DNA of 64,000 nucleotides, taken from positions 1,674,001 through 1,738,000 of the forward strand of contig NZ_LT629971.1 in NCBI RefSeq assembly GCF_900108565.1. Direction: 5' to 3'. The stretch is from Mycolicibacterium rutilum (lineage in GTDB: Bacteria; Actinomycetota; Actinomycetes; Mycobacteriales; Mycobacteriaceae). The notes under the pieces are model-generated. The model was not told the origin of the DNA. It saw only the letters and a list, made by a program, of their open reading frames with translations, and made no database searches. Of the stretch, positions 1 to 9,500 are shown one piece after another. Position 1 is the stretch's first letter. Each line of letters starts with the position of its first letter. Made by a program: the position numbers and the translations under genes.

Positions 1-373
1 GCGCAGGCGAATCAGCCAGCCGGGTCAGATACTCGGTGCGGAACTGCTGGTCGACCGAGATGCCGTACAGGTACAGCTTCGTCGCGCCGAGCGGCATCGC
101 CAGCGTCACCACCGCGAACGCGGCCAGGAACACGGTCGCGGCGGCCTGCGCGAGCAGCCGCCTGCCGCGGCGCCAGATCAGCCCACTCGCCAGAACGCCT
201 GCCAGGCAGGCGACCTGGCCGACGGTGGTCAGTGCGTGCAGCTGGTTCGACGAGTTGTAGGCCGGCCACTCGACGCGCGCGATCGCGGCCAGCGACACGG
301 TCGCGATCACGACGGCGACAGCGACGGCGGCCACCATCTGACCGGCCACCTTCGCCGGCAGCGCCGAACGCAT
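1..373 (-). CDS. aftA: Arabinofuranosyltransferase AftA, N-terminal part (runs off the window)
   Basis: AftA is the membrane glycosyltransferase that adds the first arabinofuranosyl residue, from decaprenyl-phospho-arabinose, to the cell-wall galactan. About 124 residues are visible. They contain hydrophobic segments near residues 10-33 and 50-66 and the stretches [20 protein letters not shown] and [20 protein letters not shown], which I recognise from mycobacterial AftA (Rv3792). The ATG at 373 overlaps the dprE2 stop as ATGA, so translation is probably coupled to dprE2. The 3' end lies outside the window. Identity is supported by both sequence and position after dprE1-dprE2, which make its donor. 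Confidence 0.93.
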   Translation of the reverse strand, partial: MRSALPAKVAGQMVAAVAVAVVIATVSLAAIARVEWPAYNSSNQLHALTTVGQVACLAGVLASGLIWRRGRRLLAQAAATVFLAAFAVVTLAMPLGATKLYLYGISVDQQFRTEYLTRLADSPA

Positions 374-1155
374 CAGATCGGCAGCTTGCGGAAGATCGGG
401 CGCGGGATGTGGCGCAGCACCATCATCACGTAACGGAATGTGCCGGGCGCCCACACCAGGTCCTTACCCTTGGCCGCCGAGGTGACCGCCAACTCCGCGA
501 CGTAGTCCTTGTCGACGGTGAACGGCGCCTCCTTGGTGCCGGTCGCCTTCCAGTGCTCGATCGTGGTGGTGGTCCGCACCTGACCCGGCCGGATGACCAG
601 CACCCGAACTCCATACTCGCGCAGCGCTTCTCCCAGGCCCAGGTAAAAACCGTCGAGCCCGGCCTTGGTGGAGCCGTAGACGAAGTTGGACCGTCGCACC
701 CGCTCACCAGCGGCCGAACTCATCGCGATGATCTGGCCGAAGCCCTGCGCGCGCATCTTCTCGCCGAGCAGGACGCCGACCGACACGGCCGCGGTGTAGT
801 TGACCTCGGCGATCTGCACGGCCTTGCGCTGGTTCTGCCACAACTCCTCGGCGTTGCCGAGCAGGCCGAACGCCACGATCGCGACGTCGATGTCACCGCC
901 CGCGGCGGCCGTGTCGATGACGGCGGAGTGGCTGTCGGTGTCGGTGCCGTCGAAGTCGACCCACTCCACGGACTTGGCGCTGGCCGCGGTCATCTCCGCG
1001 ATGGCATCCGCCTTGCGCGGGTGGTCGGGCAGGTCGCCGAGCACGATGCGCGCCTGCGCATTTCGCAGGTAGCGTGCACAGATCGCCAGCCCGATCTCCG
1101 AGGTGCCGCCGAGCAGCAGGATGGTCTGGGGGTTACCTACGGCGTCGAGAACCAC
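373..1155 (-). CDS. dprE2: Decaprenylphosphoryl-D-2-keto-erythropentose reductase DprE2
   Basis: DprE2 is an SDR-family reductase completing epimerisation of decaprenylphosphoryl ribose to arabinose; it reduces the keto intermediate made by DprE1. The 260-residue product has the nucleotide-binding motif [10 protein letters not shown] near the N-terminus and the SDR active site YGSTKAG preceded by a serine strand ([10 protein letters not shown]). Its C-terminus, [13 protein letters not shown], is typical of mycobacterial orthologues (Rv3791). I chose the GTG at 1155, which overlaps the dprE1 stop (TAGTG) and reproduces the VLDAVGNPQ start of the orthologue. It is co-transcribed with dprE1 and aftA. 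Confidence 0.95.
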   Translation of the reverse strand: MVLDAVGNPQTILLLGGTSEIGLAICARYLRNAQARIVLGDLPDHPRKADAIAEMTAASAKSVEWVDFDGTDTDSHSAVIDTAAAGGDIDVAIVAFGLLGNAEELWQNQRKAVQIAEVNYTAAVSVGVLLGEKMRAQGFGQIIAMSSAAGERVRRSNFVYGSTKAGLDGFYLGLGEALREYGVRVLVIRPGQVRTTTTIEHWKATGTKEAPFTVDKDYVAELAVTSAAKGKDLVWAPGTFRYVMMVLRHIPRPIFRKLPI

Positions 1156-2555
1156 TACAGCAACTCCAAGCGTCGGGCCATGTCGGATGCGAAGACGCCG
1201 TTCGGGTCGGCCTTGCGGCGCACGGCGATCCATTCGTCGATACGGGGGTACATCTTGTGGAACCGCTCGGCGGTCACCCGCGAGTCCTTGGCGGTGTACA
1301 CGCGGCCGCCGAACTCCATCACCCGGTCGTCGAGTTCGTTGAGGAACTCGTTGACACCGGGCCTGTTGGGGAAGTCCATGGCGACATTCCATCCGGCCAT
1401 CGGGAAGCTCAGCGGCGCACGGTTTCCGGGCCCGAACAACTTGAACACGTTGAGCGCCGAGTAGTGGCCCCTGGTCTGGATCCACCGGATGATCGCCTTG
1501 AACTCCTCGAGCGCATCGGGCGGAACGAGGAACTGGTGCTGCGCGAAACCCGCTGGGCCGTAAGCGTTGTTCCAGCCGCTGACCAGGTCCAGCATGTGGT
1601 AGAACTGTGACAGGTTCATGATCTTGCCGCTGTAGGTGCCGCCGAGCCGGTAGTACACCTCGCCGATCGCCATGAACGACAACTTGTTCATGGCGCTGAC
1701 CGGGAAGATGTTCGGCACCGTGAGCAGTTGCGGCGCATCGAATTTCAGCGGGTTCTTGGCGAGCTTGGGCGGCAGCTGGTCCAGCGTCGCCAGGCTGCCG
1801 CGGCTGATCGAGGCCCTGCCGAGTTTGGGCGGCGGGCTGATCAGGTCGAACCAGGCACTGGAGTAGGTGTAGCGGTCCTCGCTGCCGTCGAGGTGCACCG
1901 CGACGGTCTCGTCGAGGTTGTCGGTGGCCACGCCGTCGGCGATGAAGTACGCGGTCTCGGTGCGGGTCATGGCGATTCGCGCGCGCAGCACGATGCCGGT
2001 GAGGCCGTTGCCGCCGACCGTCGCCCAGAACAGCTCGGCGTCGGGGCCGTCGGGGGTGAGGGTGTGCACCTCGCCGTCGGCCATCAGCAGGTCCATCGAC
2101 TGCACGTGGTTGCCGAAGCTGCCTGCGCTGTGGTGGTTCTTGCCGTGGATGTCGGAGGCGATCGCGCCGCCGACGGTGACCTGTCGGGTGCCCGGCAGCA
2201 CCGGAACCCACAGGCCGAACGGCAGCGCGGCCTTCATCAACTGGTCGAGGCTGACGCCGGCGTCGACGTCGGCCACGGCGGTCTCGGCGCTGATCGAGTG
2301 GATCCGGTTGAGCGCGGTCATGTCCACGACCAGACCGCCGCCGTTGCACGCCTGGTCGCCGTAGGACCGGCCGAGCCCGCGGGCGAGCACGCCGCGCTGC
2401 AGGAACGCCGGGCCGGCCGCGCTGCGGTCGGCGGCTTCGCGGACCGCCCGGGCGATCAGCTCGACGTCCGGGGTGGTCAGCACCTGTGCGACCGACGGTG
2501 CGGTGCGCCCGAACCCGGTCAGGGCACGCGAGGTCGTCGGCAGGTTCTCAGACAT
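1155..2555 (-). CDS. dprE1: Decaprenylphosphoryl-beta-D-ribose 2'-oxidase DprE1
   Basis: DprE1 is the FAD-dependent oxidase that converts decaprenylphosphoryl ribose to its 2'-keto form, the first step in making the arabinan precursor. The 466-residue protein has a VAO-type FAD domain ([15 protein letters not shown], then [20 protein letters not shown] with the FAD-contact histidine) and the conserved end [10 protein letters not shown]. In the substrate pocket the sequence is GWNVAMDFP. Residue 392 is Ala (codon at 1380-1382), where M. tuberculosis has the Cys387 that benzothiazinone drugs attack. Length matches the family (461 in M. tuberculosis). Operon with dprE2 and aftA. Confidence 0.96.
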   Translation of the reverse strand: MSENLPTTSRALTGFGRTAPSVAQVLTTPDVELIARAVREAADRSAAGPAFLQRGVLARGLGRSYGDQACNGGGLVVDMTALNRIHSISAETAVADVDAGVSLDQLMKAALPFGLWVPVLPGTRQVTVGGAIASDIHGKNHHSAGSFGNHVQSMDLLMADGEVHTLTPDGPDAELFWATVGGNGLTGIVLRARIAMTRTETAYFIADGVATDNLDETVAVHLDGSEDRYTYSSAWFDLISPPPKLGRASISRGSLATLDQLPPKLAKNPLKFDAPQLLTVPNIFPVSAMNKLSFMAIGEVYYRLGGTYSGKIMNLSQFYHMLDLVSGWNNAYGPAGFAQHQFLVPPDALEEFKAIIRWIQTRGHYSALNVFKLFGPGNRAPLSFPMAGWNVAMDFPNRPGVNEFLNELDDRVMEFGGRVYTAKDSRVTAERFHKMYPRIDEWIAVRRKADPNGVFASDMARRLELL

Positions 2556-2592
2556 CGTGACGAGGGTACCGTGCAGCGCCGAGCGCCTCGGA

Positions 2593-3003
2593 TCAGCGCA
2601 GCCGGAAGATCACCGCGCGCTGAACGATGAAGTTGATCACCGTCGCGGTGCCTTGGGCGATGACGAACGCGACCGGAACCCGCCACGGTTTCTCGTCCCA
2701 GGCGACGTAGAACACGTAGTTGATGCCGACCTGCACGGTGTAGGTGACCGCGTAGAGCGCGCAGACGGCGATGAACCGGGCGGTGCTCGGCGGGGCCTGG
2801 AAGGTCCACCGGCGGTTGATCAGGTACGCCGTGGTGGTGCCTGCGATGAAGCTGAGCGTCTTGGCGAGGTTGACGTGCAGGCCGACGGCGAGCAGCGCGA
2901 CGTAGAGGCCGAAGTCGACGACCGCCGACAGTCCGCCGGTGACGATGAACCGCCACACCTGGGTGCCCAGGCTCAAGCTGGGCTGCATGGGAGGCTCGGC
3001 CAC
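2593..3003 (-). CDS. GtrA-family small membrane protein (Rv3789 orthologue)
   Basis: A 136-residue integral membrane protein with four hydrophobic segments and a GtrA fold. The GtrA signature [16 protein letters not shown] lies in the first helix and [17 protein letters not shown] in the second loop. In mycobacteria this gene lies directly upstream of dprE1, as here. It has been proposed either to flip decaprenyl-phospho-arabinose or to act as an anchor for AftA, and the sequence cannot decide between them. It is 38 bp upstream of dprE1 on the same strand and probably starts the operon. Confidence 0.88.
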   Translation of the reverse strand: MAEPPMQPSLSLGTQVWRFIVTGGLSAVVDFGLYVALLAVGLHVNLAKTLSFIAGTTTAYLINRRWTFQAPPSTARFIAVCALYAVTYTVQVGINYVFYVAWDEKPWRVPVAFVIAQGTATVINFIVQRAVIFRLR

Positions 3004-3026
3004 CCGGGCAGCTTACGTGGCGCGAC

Positions 3027-4439
3027 CTACAGCCCGCTGGCGGCCAGGATGTCGCACAGCGCCTCGACGGCGGCGTTGAACGCGTGCTCGGGCGGCGTGC
3101 CGAAACCGACGATCACCCCGTCGGGCTGCGGCACGTCGGGTCCGGCCAGCGGGTGGCGCATCAACGAAAGGCCCTGCAGCGCAACGCCTGCCTCGCCGGC
3201 CCGCTGCACCACCTCGGGTTCGGCGCCGTCGGGCAGGGTCAGCAGCATGTTCAGCCCCGCGTTGAGGCCGCCGATGCCGATGTCGAAGCGCCCCAACGCC
3301 TCGACGAGGGTGTCGCGGCGGCGCCGGTACCGCAGCCGCATCCGCCGGATGTGCTTGTCGTAGTTGCCGCTGGCGATGAAGTCGGCCATCGTGAGCTGGG
3401 CGATGCCGTTGACGTAGAACTGCGCATCGCCGGCGGCCGCGATCACGGGCTCGACGAGGTTGGCGGGCAACACCATCCAGCCCAGCCGCAGCACCGGCGA
3501 GAGGCTCTTGCTGGCCGAGCCGAGGTAGGCCACCCGGTCGGGGCACAGCGCCTGCAGCGCCCCGATCGGCTGGCGGTCGTAGCGGAACTCGCCGTCGTAG
3601 TCGTCGTCGATCACGTACCCGTTGGTGCGCTGCGCCCAGTCCACGACCGCGGTGCGCCGCGACGGGTGCAGCGGCATGCCCAGCGGGCTGTGGTGGGCGG
3701 GGGTGAGCAGCACCGCGGGCACGTCGACCCGGTCGAGATCGTCGATGACCGCGCCGTGCTCGTCGACGCCGATCGGCGTCGTCGACATCCCCAGCGCGGC
3801 GATGGCGTCGCGAAAGATGAACAGCCCGTACGCTTCCAAAGCGATCGGCCGGTCCGCACCGAAGACCCGCGCCAGCAGTTCGACGCCGTGCCGGGTGCCC
3901 GCGCAGATGACCACCGCGTCCGGCGAGGTGCGCACGCCGCGGACGCGGCCTAGGTACTCGGCGACGGCTTCGCGCAGTTCGGGCCGCCCGCGCGCATCGC
4001 CCATCCGCAGCGCCTCGGTCGGCGCGTTGGCCAGCGCGCGTCGCGTCGAAGCCACCCATTCGTTGCGGGGGAACTCGGCGACGTCGGGCGAGCCGGGCAT
4101 CAGGTTGTGCCGCGGCGCCGTCCGCACCCCGCGCGAGCGGGCGGGGGCCGCGGCGCCGCCGTTGTTGACCACCCACGTGCCTGCGCCCTGCCGGGAGGCC
4201 AGCCAACCCTCGGCGACCAGTTCGGCGTACGCCTCGGCGACGGTGTTGCGGGCCAATCCGAGGTCGGCGGCCAGGCTGCGCGACGGCGGCAGCACCGTGC
4301 CGGTCGCGAGCCTGCCGCTGCGGACGGCGTCGCGCAGCGCGGTGAGCAGCAGTTCCCGCGCGCCGCGCACACCGGGGGTGATCCGCTCGCGCAGATCGAG
4401 GTGCAGATCCCGGCTGCCCGGATTGGCCCACGAAGCCAT
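3027..4439 (-). CDS. MocR/PdxR-type regulator (GntR DNA-binding domain fused to aminotransferase domain)
   Basis: A 470-residue chimeric regulator. Residues ~10-80 are a winged helix of the GntR type (LPPSRSLAADLGLARNTVAE). The rest is a fold-type I aminotransferase domain whose PLP lysine lies in YLGSASKSLSPVLRLGW, with IDDDYDGEFRY upstream. Such proteins usually sense PLP or amine ligands rather than catalyse transamination. I chose the ATG at 4439 (MASWANPGSRDL) because the longer form would overlap the divergent gene at 4489. Their shared 49-bp gap implies that it controls that AhpD-like gene and probably itself. The target ligand is unknown. Confidence 0.85.
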   Translation of the reverse strand: MASWANPGSRDLHLDLRERITPGVRGARELLLTALRDAVRSGRLATGTVLPPSRSLAADLGLARNTVAEAYAELVAEGWLASRQGAGTWVVNNGGAAAPARSRGVRTAPRHNLMPGSPDVAEFPRNEWVASTRRALANAPTEALRMGDARGRPELREAVAEYLGRVRGVRTSPDAVVICAGTRHGVELLARVFGADRPIALEAYGLFIFRDAIAALGMSTTPIGVDEHGAVIDDLDRVDVPAVLLTPAHHSPLGMPLHPSRRTAVVDWAQRTNGYVIDDDYDGEFRYDRQPIGALQALCPDRVAYLGSASKSLSPVLRLGWMVLPANLVEPVIAAAGDAQFYVNGIAQLTMADFIASGNYDKHIRRMRLRYRRRRDTLVEALGRFDIGIGGLNAGLNMLLTLPDGAEPEVVQRAGEAGVALQGLSLMRHPLAGPDVPQPDGVIVGFGTPPEHAFNAAVEALCDILAASGL

Positions 4440-4488
4440 GGACTGATTGAACCATGCGGATGGGACATTGCGCACTAGCGTCGAAGAC

Positions 4489-4956
4489 ATGACACAGACA
4501 CTCGAAACCGTCGACCGCCTGAAGATCTACAAGTCGTCACCGGAACTGCTCGACGCGATGCTGGCGCTGAGCACCGCGGCGGCCAAGGACGTCGAGGTCG
4601 AACTCGGCGAGCTGATCAAGATTCGCGCGTCGCAGATCAACCACTGCGCGTTCTGCCTCGACATGCACCTGCGCGACGCCCGCAAGCACGGCGTCAACGA
4701 GCAGAAGCTCGACCTCATCGCGGCCTGGGAGGAGGCCGGCGAGGTGTTCACCGAGCGCGAGCGCGCGGCGCTGGCGCTGACCGAGTCGATCACCGAGCTG
4801 CACGACGGCCACGTGCCCGACGACGTGTACGCCCGCGCGGCCGCGGTGTTCACCGACCGCGAGCTGGGGCAGGTCATCGCGATGGCCGTCACGATCAACG
4901 CGTGGAACCGCATCAACGTGACGATCCGGCAGGCGCCGCGGGCAGCCCTCTCATGA
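4489..4956 (+). CDS. Carboxymuconolactone decarboxylase/AhpD-like protein
   Basis: A 155-residue alkylhydroperoxidase D-like protein. The redox motif HCAFCLDMH (CxxC followed by His) lies about one third along, then the helix rich in charged residues EEAGEVFTERERAALALTE. Proteins of this group act as thiol peroxidases or disulfide reductases, and some are linked to PLP-responsive MocR regulators as here. The start is the ATG at 4489, which gives a normal family length. It is divergent from the MocR gene and is therefore its probable target. The physiological substrate cannot be read from sequence. Confidence 0.85.
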   Translation: MTQTLETVDRLKIYKSSPELLDAMLALSTAAAKDVEVELGELIKIRASQINHCAFCLDMHLRDARKHGVNEQKLDLIAAWEEAGEVFTERERAALALTESITELHDGHVPDDVYARAAAVFTDRELGQVIAMAVTINAWNRINVTIRQAPRAALS

Positions 4957-5021
4957 GACTGGCCTGGAACCGAAACGGCGCGACCACCCGACTGCAGCCG
5001 TCGCGTCGCTAGGTTTCAGGT

Positions 5022-5759
5022 GTGCAGACCCGGTCCGGTGCGGAGATCGTCGTCGACAACGACGTCGTCCACAAACTGCACCGGCCGGGTATCAACCCGC
5101 ACGATCTGACGGTCCGGCTGGGCATCGCCGCCCGGTCGGACTGTCTGCTCTCGCCGCTGTCGGCTCCCGAGCGTGTCGGCGACCGATGGCGCACCCGCTG
5201 GCCGCTGGTGAAAGTCGTTGCGCAACAACCCGAGTCACTGCCGTGGGCGCAGGCCGGGCAGCTGCTGGCCCGGCTGCACCGCGAACCGCGGCCGCCGCGA
5301 GCGCCGGCTCACGGCTGGCCGCAGCGGATGCGGCGCGCGGTCGACGCGCTGCGCGGTGGACATCCCGACGTCCGCCGGGCCGCCGCCACACTGCCCGATC
5401 CGGTGTGGCGGCCCGGCTCACCCGACCGCCCGATGACGCTGGTGCACGGCGACTGGCACCTGGGCCAGCTCGGGCGCCGCGACGACGGGCCGTGGCTGCT
5501 GATCGACGTCGACGACCTCGGTGTCGGCGACCCGGCCTGGGATCTGGCCCGCCCGGCCGGATTCTGGGCCGCCGGCCTCATCCCCGACGGCGACTGGCAC
5601 CGATTCCTCGACGCTTATCGCGGCGCCGACGGTCCCGCGCTACCCGACGGCGATCCGTGGCCGGTGCTCGAACCGTTCGCCCGCGCGGCCGTCGTGCAGG
5701 CCGCCGCCCACCATCCCGACGACGAACTGCTGCTCGCCGCGTGCGTGCGAATGGGCTAG
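5022..5759 (+). CDS. Aminoglycoside phosphotransferase (APH)-like kinase
   Basis: A 245-residue protein with the APH-type kinase catalytic core. VHGDWHLGQL carries the catalytic Asp (Brenner HxDxxxx motif), and LIDVDDLGVGDPAWDLARP carries the metal-binding Asp and the conserved D-x-A-x-D-LA region. The N-lobe is short. The small-molecule substrate is unknown, since proteins of this family in mycobacteria phosphorylate varied substrates or are uncharacterised. It starts at GTG 5022; a GTG at 5020 is out of frame. The stop at 5757-5759 overlaps the convergent zinc-ribbon gene by a few bases. Confidence 0.75.
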   Translation: MQTRSGAEIVVDNDVVHKLHRPGINPHDLTVRLGIAARSDCLLSPLSAPERVGDRWRTRWPLVKVVAQQPESLPWAQAGQLLARLHREPRPPRAPAHGWPQRMRRAVDALRGGHPDVRRAAATLPDPVWRPGSPDRPMTLVHGDWHLGQLGRRDDGPWLLIDVDDLGVGDPAWDLARPAGFWAAGLIPDGDWHRFLDAYRGADGPALPDGDPWPVLEPFARAAVVQAAAHHPDDELLLAACVRMG

Positions 5760-6070
5760 CTGGAGAAGAACAGCCGGCCGAACCCCTGCTTGCGGTAGTG
5801 CTTGTTGCCGCGATGCCCCCAGCCCGGGCCGTACCCGTAGCCGCCCTGCTGCGGGGGCGGCGGCGGAGCCTGGACGAACCGGTTCTCCATCTGCGTCAGC
5901 GCCTCGAGCTCGCCGAAGTCCAGGAAGATCCCCCGGCAGGTGTCGCACTGCTCGAGGTGGATGCCGTTGCGCTCGTAGGTGCGCATCGACCCTGCGCACT
6001 TCGGGCACGTCAATGTGCCTGCCGGACCCGACGGCGTCGACGACGGCGGCTGATATGGCGGGATGCTCAT
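5756..6070 (-). CDS. Zinc-ribbon (TFIIB-type) protein
   Basis: A 104-residue protein. Residues ~20-48 form a zf-TFIIB ribbon with ligand pairs CPKC and CDTC spaced about 20 residues apart, followed by RGIFLDFGELEAL, typical of this family. A Pro/Gln/Gly-rich, low-complexity segment (APPPPPQQGGYGYG) follows, then a basic, aromatic C-terminus (KHYRKQGFGRLFFSS). No catalytic motif is present. A nucleic-acid or protein-binding role is possible but not shown. It converges with the APH-like gene. Confidence 0.8.
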   Translation of the reverse strand: MSIPPYQPPSSTPSGPAGTLTCPKCAGSMRTYERNGIHLEQCDTCRGIFLDFGELEALTQMENRFVQAPPPPPQQGGYGYGPGWGHRGNKHYRKQGFGRLFFSS

Positions 6071-6171
6071 AGCCGCATAACGCTACGCGGCAGTGCGGTG
6101 GTTCCGTCGAGTGTCCAGTTATCCGCCGCCACAGCGCGAAAAGTGCGCGATAACTGGCCGCTCGGCGCGGC

Positions 6172-7002
6172 TCAGACCCAGTACGCGACGCGGGCGCGGT
6201 ACTGGCGCATGGCGAACGCCGCGAGGATCCACCCGATCACCGTCAACACGATGACCACCACCCAGTGCCGCAGCTCCTGGTCGGCACCGAGCAGCGGGGC
6301 CCGCACGATGTCGAGGTAGTGCAGCAGCGGGTTGAGCTCGACGACCTTGGCGTACTGGGCCGCGCCCTGCTGCTGCAGCGTCGACTCGTTCCAAATGATC
6401 GGCGTCATGAAGAACAGCAGCTGCACCAGGCTGACCAGCAGCGGGCTGATGTCGCGGTAGCGGGTCGCCAGGATGCCGAAACACAGCGCCACCCACACGC
6501 AGTTGAGCACGATCAACGCCAGCGCCGGGATCACCGCGAGGTCGGTCCACTTCCACGGCTTCGGATAGATGATCGCGATGATCACGAAGATGATGATGTT
6601 GTGCGCGAACAGCAGCATCTGCCGCCACACGAGCCGGTACACGTGCACCGACAGCGGGGTCGGCAGCTGCTTGATCAGCCCCTCGTTGGCGACGAACACG
6701 TCGGCGCCTTCCAGGATCGACGCGTTGATCAGGTTCCACACGATAAGGCCGAGCGTGACGTACGGAAGATGTTCGGACAGTTCGAGTTTGAACAGCTTCG
6801 AATACAGCAGCCCCATCGCGACCGCGGTGGCGCCGGTCGCGATCGTGATCCAGAACGGGCCGAGCACCGAGCGGCGGTAGCGCTGCTTGATGTCCTGCCA
6901 GCCCAGGTGCAGCCACAGCTCGCGCCTGCCGAAACCGGCGACGAGGTCGCCCCACGCCCGGCTCATCGTCCGCGACTGCGCGGCGGCGTCGGTGAACGTC
7001 AC
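6172..7002 (-). CDS. wzm: Galactan exporter, ABC permease subunit Wzm
   Basis: A 276-residue ABC-2-type membrane subunit with about six hydrophobic helices. It is the Rv3783 type, which with Wzt moves lipid-linked galactan across the plasma membrane before arabinan is added. The N-terminal amphipathic part (LWLHLGWQDIKQRYRRSVLG) is characteristic of polysaccharide-exporting ABC-2 permeases, and the last helix ends AAFAMRQYRARVAYWV. The ATG at 7002 overlaps the end of glfT1 by 4 bp. Gene order wzt-glfT1-wzm matches the mycobacterial galactan locus. Confidence 0.93.
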   Translation of the reverse strand: MTFTDAAAQSRTMSRAWGDLVAGFGRRELWLHLGWQDIKQRYRRSVLGPFWITIATGATAVAMGLLYSKLFKLELSEHLPYVTLGLIVWNLINASILEGADVFVANEGLIKQLPTPLSVHVYRLVWRQMLLFAHNIIIFVIIAIIYPKPWKWTDLAVIPALALIVLNCVWVALCFGILATRYRDISPLLVSLVQLLFFMTPIIWNESTLQQQGAAQYAKVVELNPLLHYLDIVRAPLLGADQELRHWVVVIVLTVIGWILAAFAMRQYRARVAYWV

Positions 7003-7901
7003 TTTCGGGGCCTCCCGAACCTCTCCTTACGGCCCAGGCGCCGCAGCCGGACCCACTCCATCAAACCGGCGGGGTCGCGCCGCGACACCAGGAAGAACCA
7101 GCCGAACCGCGCCCACTCCTGTGCCTGCAGCCGGCGCAGGCCCGGCTGCGAGAGCAGATAGCCGCGATTGCGGTAGGTGAAGAATCGCTTGTTCGCGTCG
7201 TCCGGATACTGCGTGTGCATGCGCCCGCCGAGGATCGGCTTGAACTCGTCGCCGCCCTGCGGATGCAGGTACACCGCGTCCAGGCAGGTACCGAACGGCA
7301 GCCCGGAACGCACCAACCGGCGATGCAGTTCGGTTTCGTCGCCGCGCACGAACAGCCGCAGATCCGGCACGCCGATCGCCTCCAGCGTCGCGGCCGAGAA
7401 CAGCGCGCCGTTGAACAGCGACGCGATTCCGGGCAGCAGGTCCTGGCCGGGGTCGGTGCGCAGCTCGTCGACGCGCCGGCGCCAGGCGATGCCGCGCCGC
7501 AGCGGGAACGCCAACCGGCCGGGGTCGTCCATGTCGCAGACCATCGGGGACACCTCGGCCAGCGAGTGCCGCGCCGCGCAGGCCAGCAGCGTGCCGAGCA
7601 CCTCGGAGTCGGCGGGCCTGCCGTCGTCGTCGGCCAGCCACACCCAGTCGGCACCCAGCGCCAGCGCGTGCAGCATCCCGAACGCGAAACCGCCTGCCCC
7701 GCCGAGGTTCCGGCGCGACCCGAGGTAGGTGGTCGGGATCGGCTGGCCCGCGACCAGGTCGGCGACGCGCTGATCGTTGTCGTTGTCGACGACGATCAGG
7801 TGGTCGGGGGCGCGGGTCTGCGCCGACACCGCCTCCAGCGACTTGGCCAGCTCGTCGGGTCGCCGGTGGGTGACCACCACCGCGCAGACGTGCCCGGTCA
7901 T
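6999..7901 (-). CDS. glfT1: Galactofuranosyltransferase GlfT1
   Basis: A 300-residue GT2-family glycosyltransferase (Rv3782 type) that starts galactan synthesis by adding the first two galactofuranose residues to the decaprenyl-PP-GlcNAc-Rha acceptor. The N-terminus has the nucleotide-sugar fold (CAVVVTHRRPDELAKSLEAV, IVVDNDNDQ). The metal-binding acidic triad is in VWLADDDGRP, and a second conserved region is FVRGDETELHRRL. It overlaps wzt upstream and wzm downstream by 4 bp each, so the three are translationally coupled. Confidence 0.93.
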   Translation of the reverse strand: MTGHVCAVVVTHRRPDELAKSLEAVSAQTRAPDHLIVVDNDNDQRVADLVAGQPIPTTYLGSRRNLGGAGGFAFGMLHALALGADWVWLADDDGRPADSEVLGTLLACAARHSLAEVSPMVCDMDDPGRLAFPLRRGIAWRRRVDELRTDPGQDLLPGIASLFNGALFSAATLEAIGVPDLRLFVRGDETELHRRLVRSGLPFGTCLDAVYLHPQGGDEFKPILGGRMHTQYPDDANKRFFTYRNRGYLLSQPGLRRLQAQEWARFGWFFLVSRRDPAGLMEWVRLRRLGRKERFGRPRK

Positions 7902-8689
7902 GCCGAACGGGTCTCGTCGAGGACCTCGCGGACGTGGCGGGCGGCGTCCTCACCCTCATACGCGCGCACGACGTCCTCGATCTCGCCCTGCATCTTGATC
8001 GTGCCGTGGTCGATCCACATCGCGGTGTTGCACAGCCGGGCCAGGAACTCGTTGGAGTGGCTAGCGAACACCAGGATCCCGGAGCGCTCGACCAGGCTGG
8101 CCAGCCGCGACTGCGCCTTCTTGAGGAATTCGGCGTCCACCGCGCCGATCCCCTCGTCGAGCAGCAGGATCTCCGGGTCGATGCTGGTGACCACTCCCAT
8201 CGCCAGGCGCACCCGCATGCCGGTGGAGTACGTGCGCAGCGGCATGGACAGGTAGTCGCCGAGCTCAGTGAACTCCGCGATCTCGTCGACCTTGGCCAGC
8301 ATCTGCTTGCGCGTCTGCCCGAGGAACAGCCCGCGGATGATGATGTTTTCGAAGCCGGAGATCTCCGGGTCCATCCCGACACCCAGATCGAACACGGGCG
8401 CCACCCGGCCGGTCACGGTGGCGACGCCGCGGGTGGGCTCGTAGATCCCCGACAGCAGCCGCAGCAGCGTCGACTTACCCGCGCCGTTGTGGCCGACCAA
8501 CCCCACCCGGTCGCCATGTTCGAGCTTCATGGTGATGTCGCGCAGCGCCTCGATGACCACGACGTTGGACTCGTTGCGGCCGATCGCGCCGCCGGCCTTG
8601 CCGAGGAACGCCTTCTTCAGCGAACGCGACTTCGCGTCGAAGATCGGAAACTCCACCCACGCGTTGCGCGTCTCGATGTGTGGGACCAA
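7898..8689 (-). CDS. wzt: Galactan exporter, ATP-binding subunit Wzt
   Basis: A 263-residue ABC ATPase (Rv3781 type) with Walker A GHNGAGKST, signature region YSTGMRVRLAM and Walker B EILLLDEGIGAVD. It powers export of lipid-linked galactan with Wzm. The N-terminal segment IETRNAWVEFPIFDAKSRSL precedes the ATPase core, as in the orthologue. Residues align with the orthologue from a TTG at 8689. No ATG or GTG lies in frame between the upstream bpa stop and this point, so TTG is the likely start. Coupled to glfT1. Confidence 0.92.
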   Translation of the reverse strand: MVPHIETRNAWVEFPIFDAKSRSLKKAFLGKAGGAIGRNESNVVVIEALRDITMKLEHGDRVGLVGHNGAGKSTLLRLLSGIYEPTRGVATVTGRVAPVFDLGVGMDPEISGFENIIIRGLFLGQTRKQMLAKVDEIAEFTELGDYLSMPLRTYSTGMRVRLAMGVVTSIDPEILLLDEGIGAVDAEFLKKAQSRLASLVERSGILVFASHSNEFLARLCNTAMWIDHGTIKMQGEIEDVVRAYEGEDAARHVREVLDETRSA

Positions 8690-8698
8690 CGTGTGCGC

Positions 8699-9196
8699 CT
8701 ACAGGTACTGGCCGGTTCCCGGCTGCGCCGGGCCGCCACGCACCGCGACCCCCGGCGGCAGCGCACCTTGTCCGCGCATCTGCTCGAGCTGCTGGCGGGC
8801 GGCCATCTGCTGAGCGAACAGCGCGGTCTGGATGCCGTGGAACAGGCCCTCGAGCCAACCCACGAGCTGCGCCTGGGCGATGCGCAGCTCCGCGTCCGAC
8901 GGCACGCCCTCCTCGGTGAACGGCAGGGTGAGCCGTTCCAGCTCCTCGCGCAGCTCCGGCGCCAGCCCGTCCTCGAGCTCGGAGATGGACGTGCGATGGA
9001 TCTCGCGCAGCCGGTTGCGGCTGGCGTCGTCCAGCGGTGCCGCCCGCACCTCCTCGAGCAGCTGCTTGATCATCGTGCCGATCCGCATCACCTTCGCGGG
9101 CTGCTCGACCAGGTCGGTCAGCGACTTGCCGTCGGTCTCCTGGTCGCCGTCGTCGGCGTCACGGCTGATGATCTCGATGTTGTCGTCGTCGGTCAT
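8699..9196 (-). CDS. bpa: Bacterial proteasome activator Bpa (Rv3780 orthologue)
   Basis: A 165-residue all-helical protein that forms a ring on the 20S proteasome and opens its gate without ATP. The C-terminal GTGQYL is the docking tail inserted into proteasome pockets. The central helices (LTDLVEQPAKVMRIGTMIKQ, QAQLVGWLEGLFHGIQTALF) match the mycobacterial protein. I chose the ATG at 9196, which gives the acidic MTDDDNIEII start. The longer reading frame upstream has no family support. It sits just upstream of wzt on the same strand. Confidence 0.92.
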   Translation of the reverse strand: MTDDDNIEIISRDADDGDQETDGKSLTDLVEQPAKVMRIGTMIKQLLEEVRAAPLDDASRNRLREIHRTSISELEDGLAPELREELERLTLPFTEEGVPSDAELRIAQAQLVGWLEGLFHGIQTALFAQQMAARQQLEQMRGQGALPPGVAVRGGPAQPGTGQYL

Positions 9197-9500
9197 GTGT
9201 CCCGTGTTCCCTCTGATTTCCATCTGACGCCGCCGCCCGGCGTGGATTCCGTGCTTCCTCGCCGACGGCCGCAAACCATCTAGCGACACTAGTCCGCGAC
9301 CTTGCCGTACTGCCCACAGCCACCTGCTCGGGCCCACCGCGGGAGCGCCAGCAACGACGGACGATCAGCACTCCGTTCCCGAAGCCCACTGGACTAGTAT
9401 GGCTGCCCAGTGGACCCCGTCAGGACCGGCGGGTCGCGCCGACGTTCGGCCAGTGCCGAATCGGTTTGTGCATTTCACGGACGCTCGAAGGTTGGCAGGC

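Noticed and set aside
232..2349. Long open frames antisense or out of frame to dprE1/dprE2
   Set aside because: High-GC shadow frames with Arg/Gly/Pro-rich translations. The dprE genes are clearly recognised on the minus strand.
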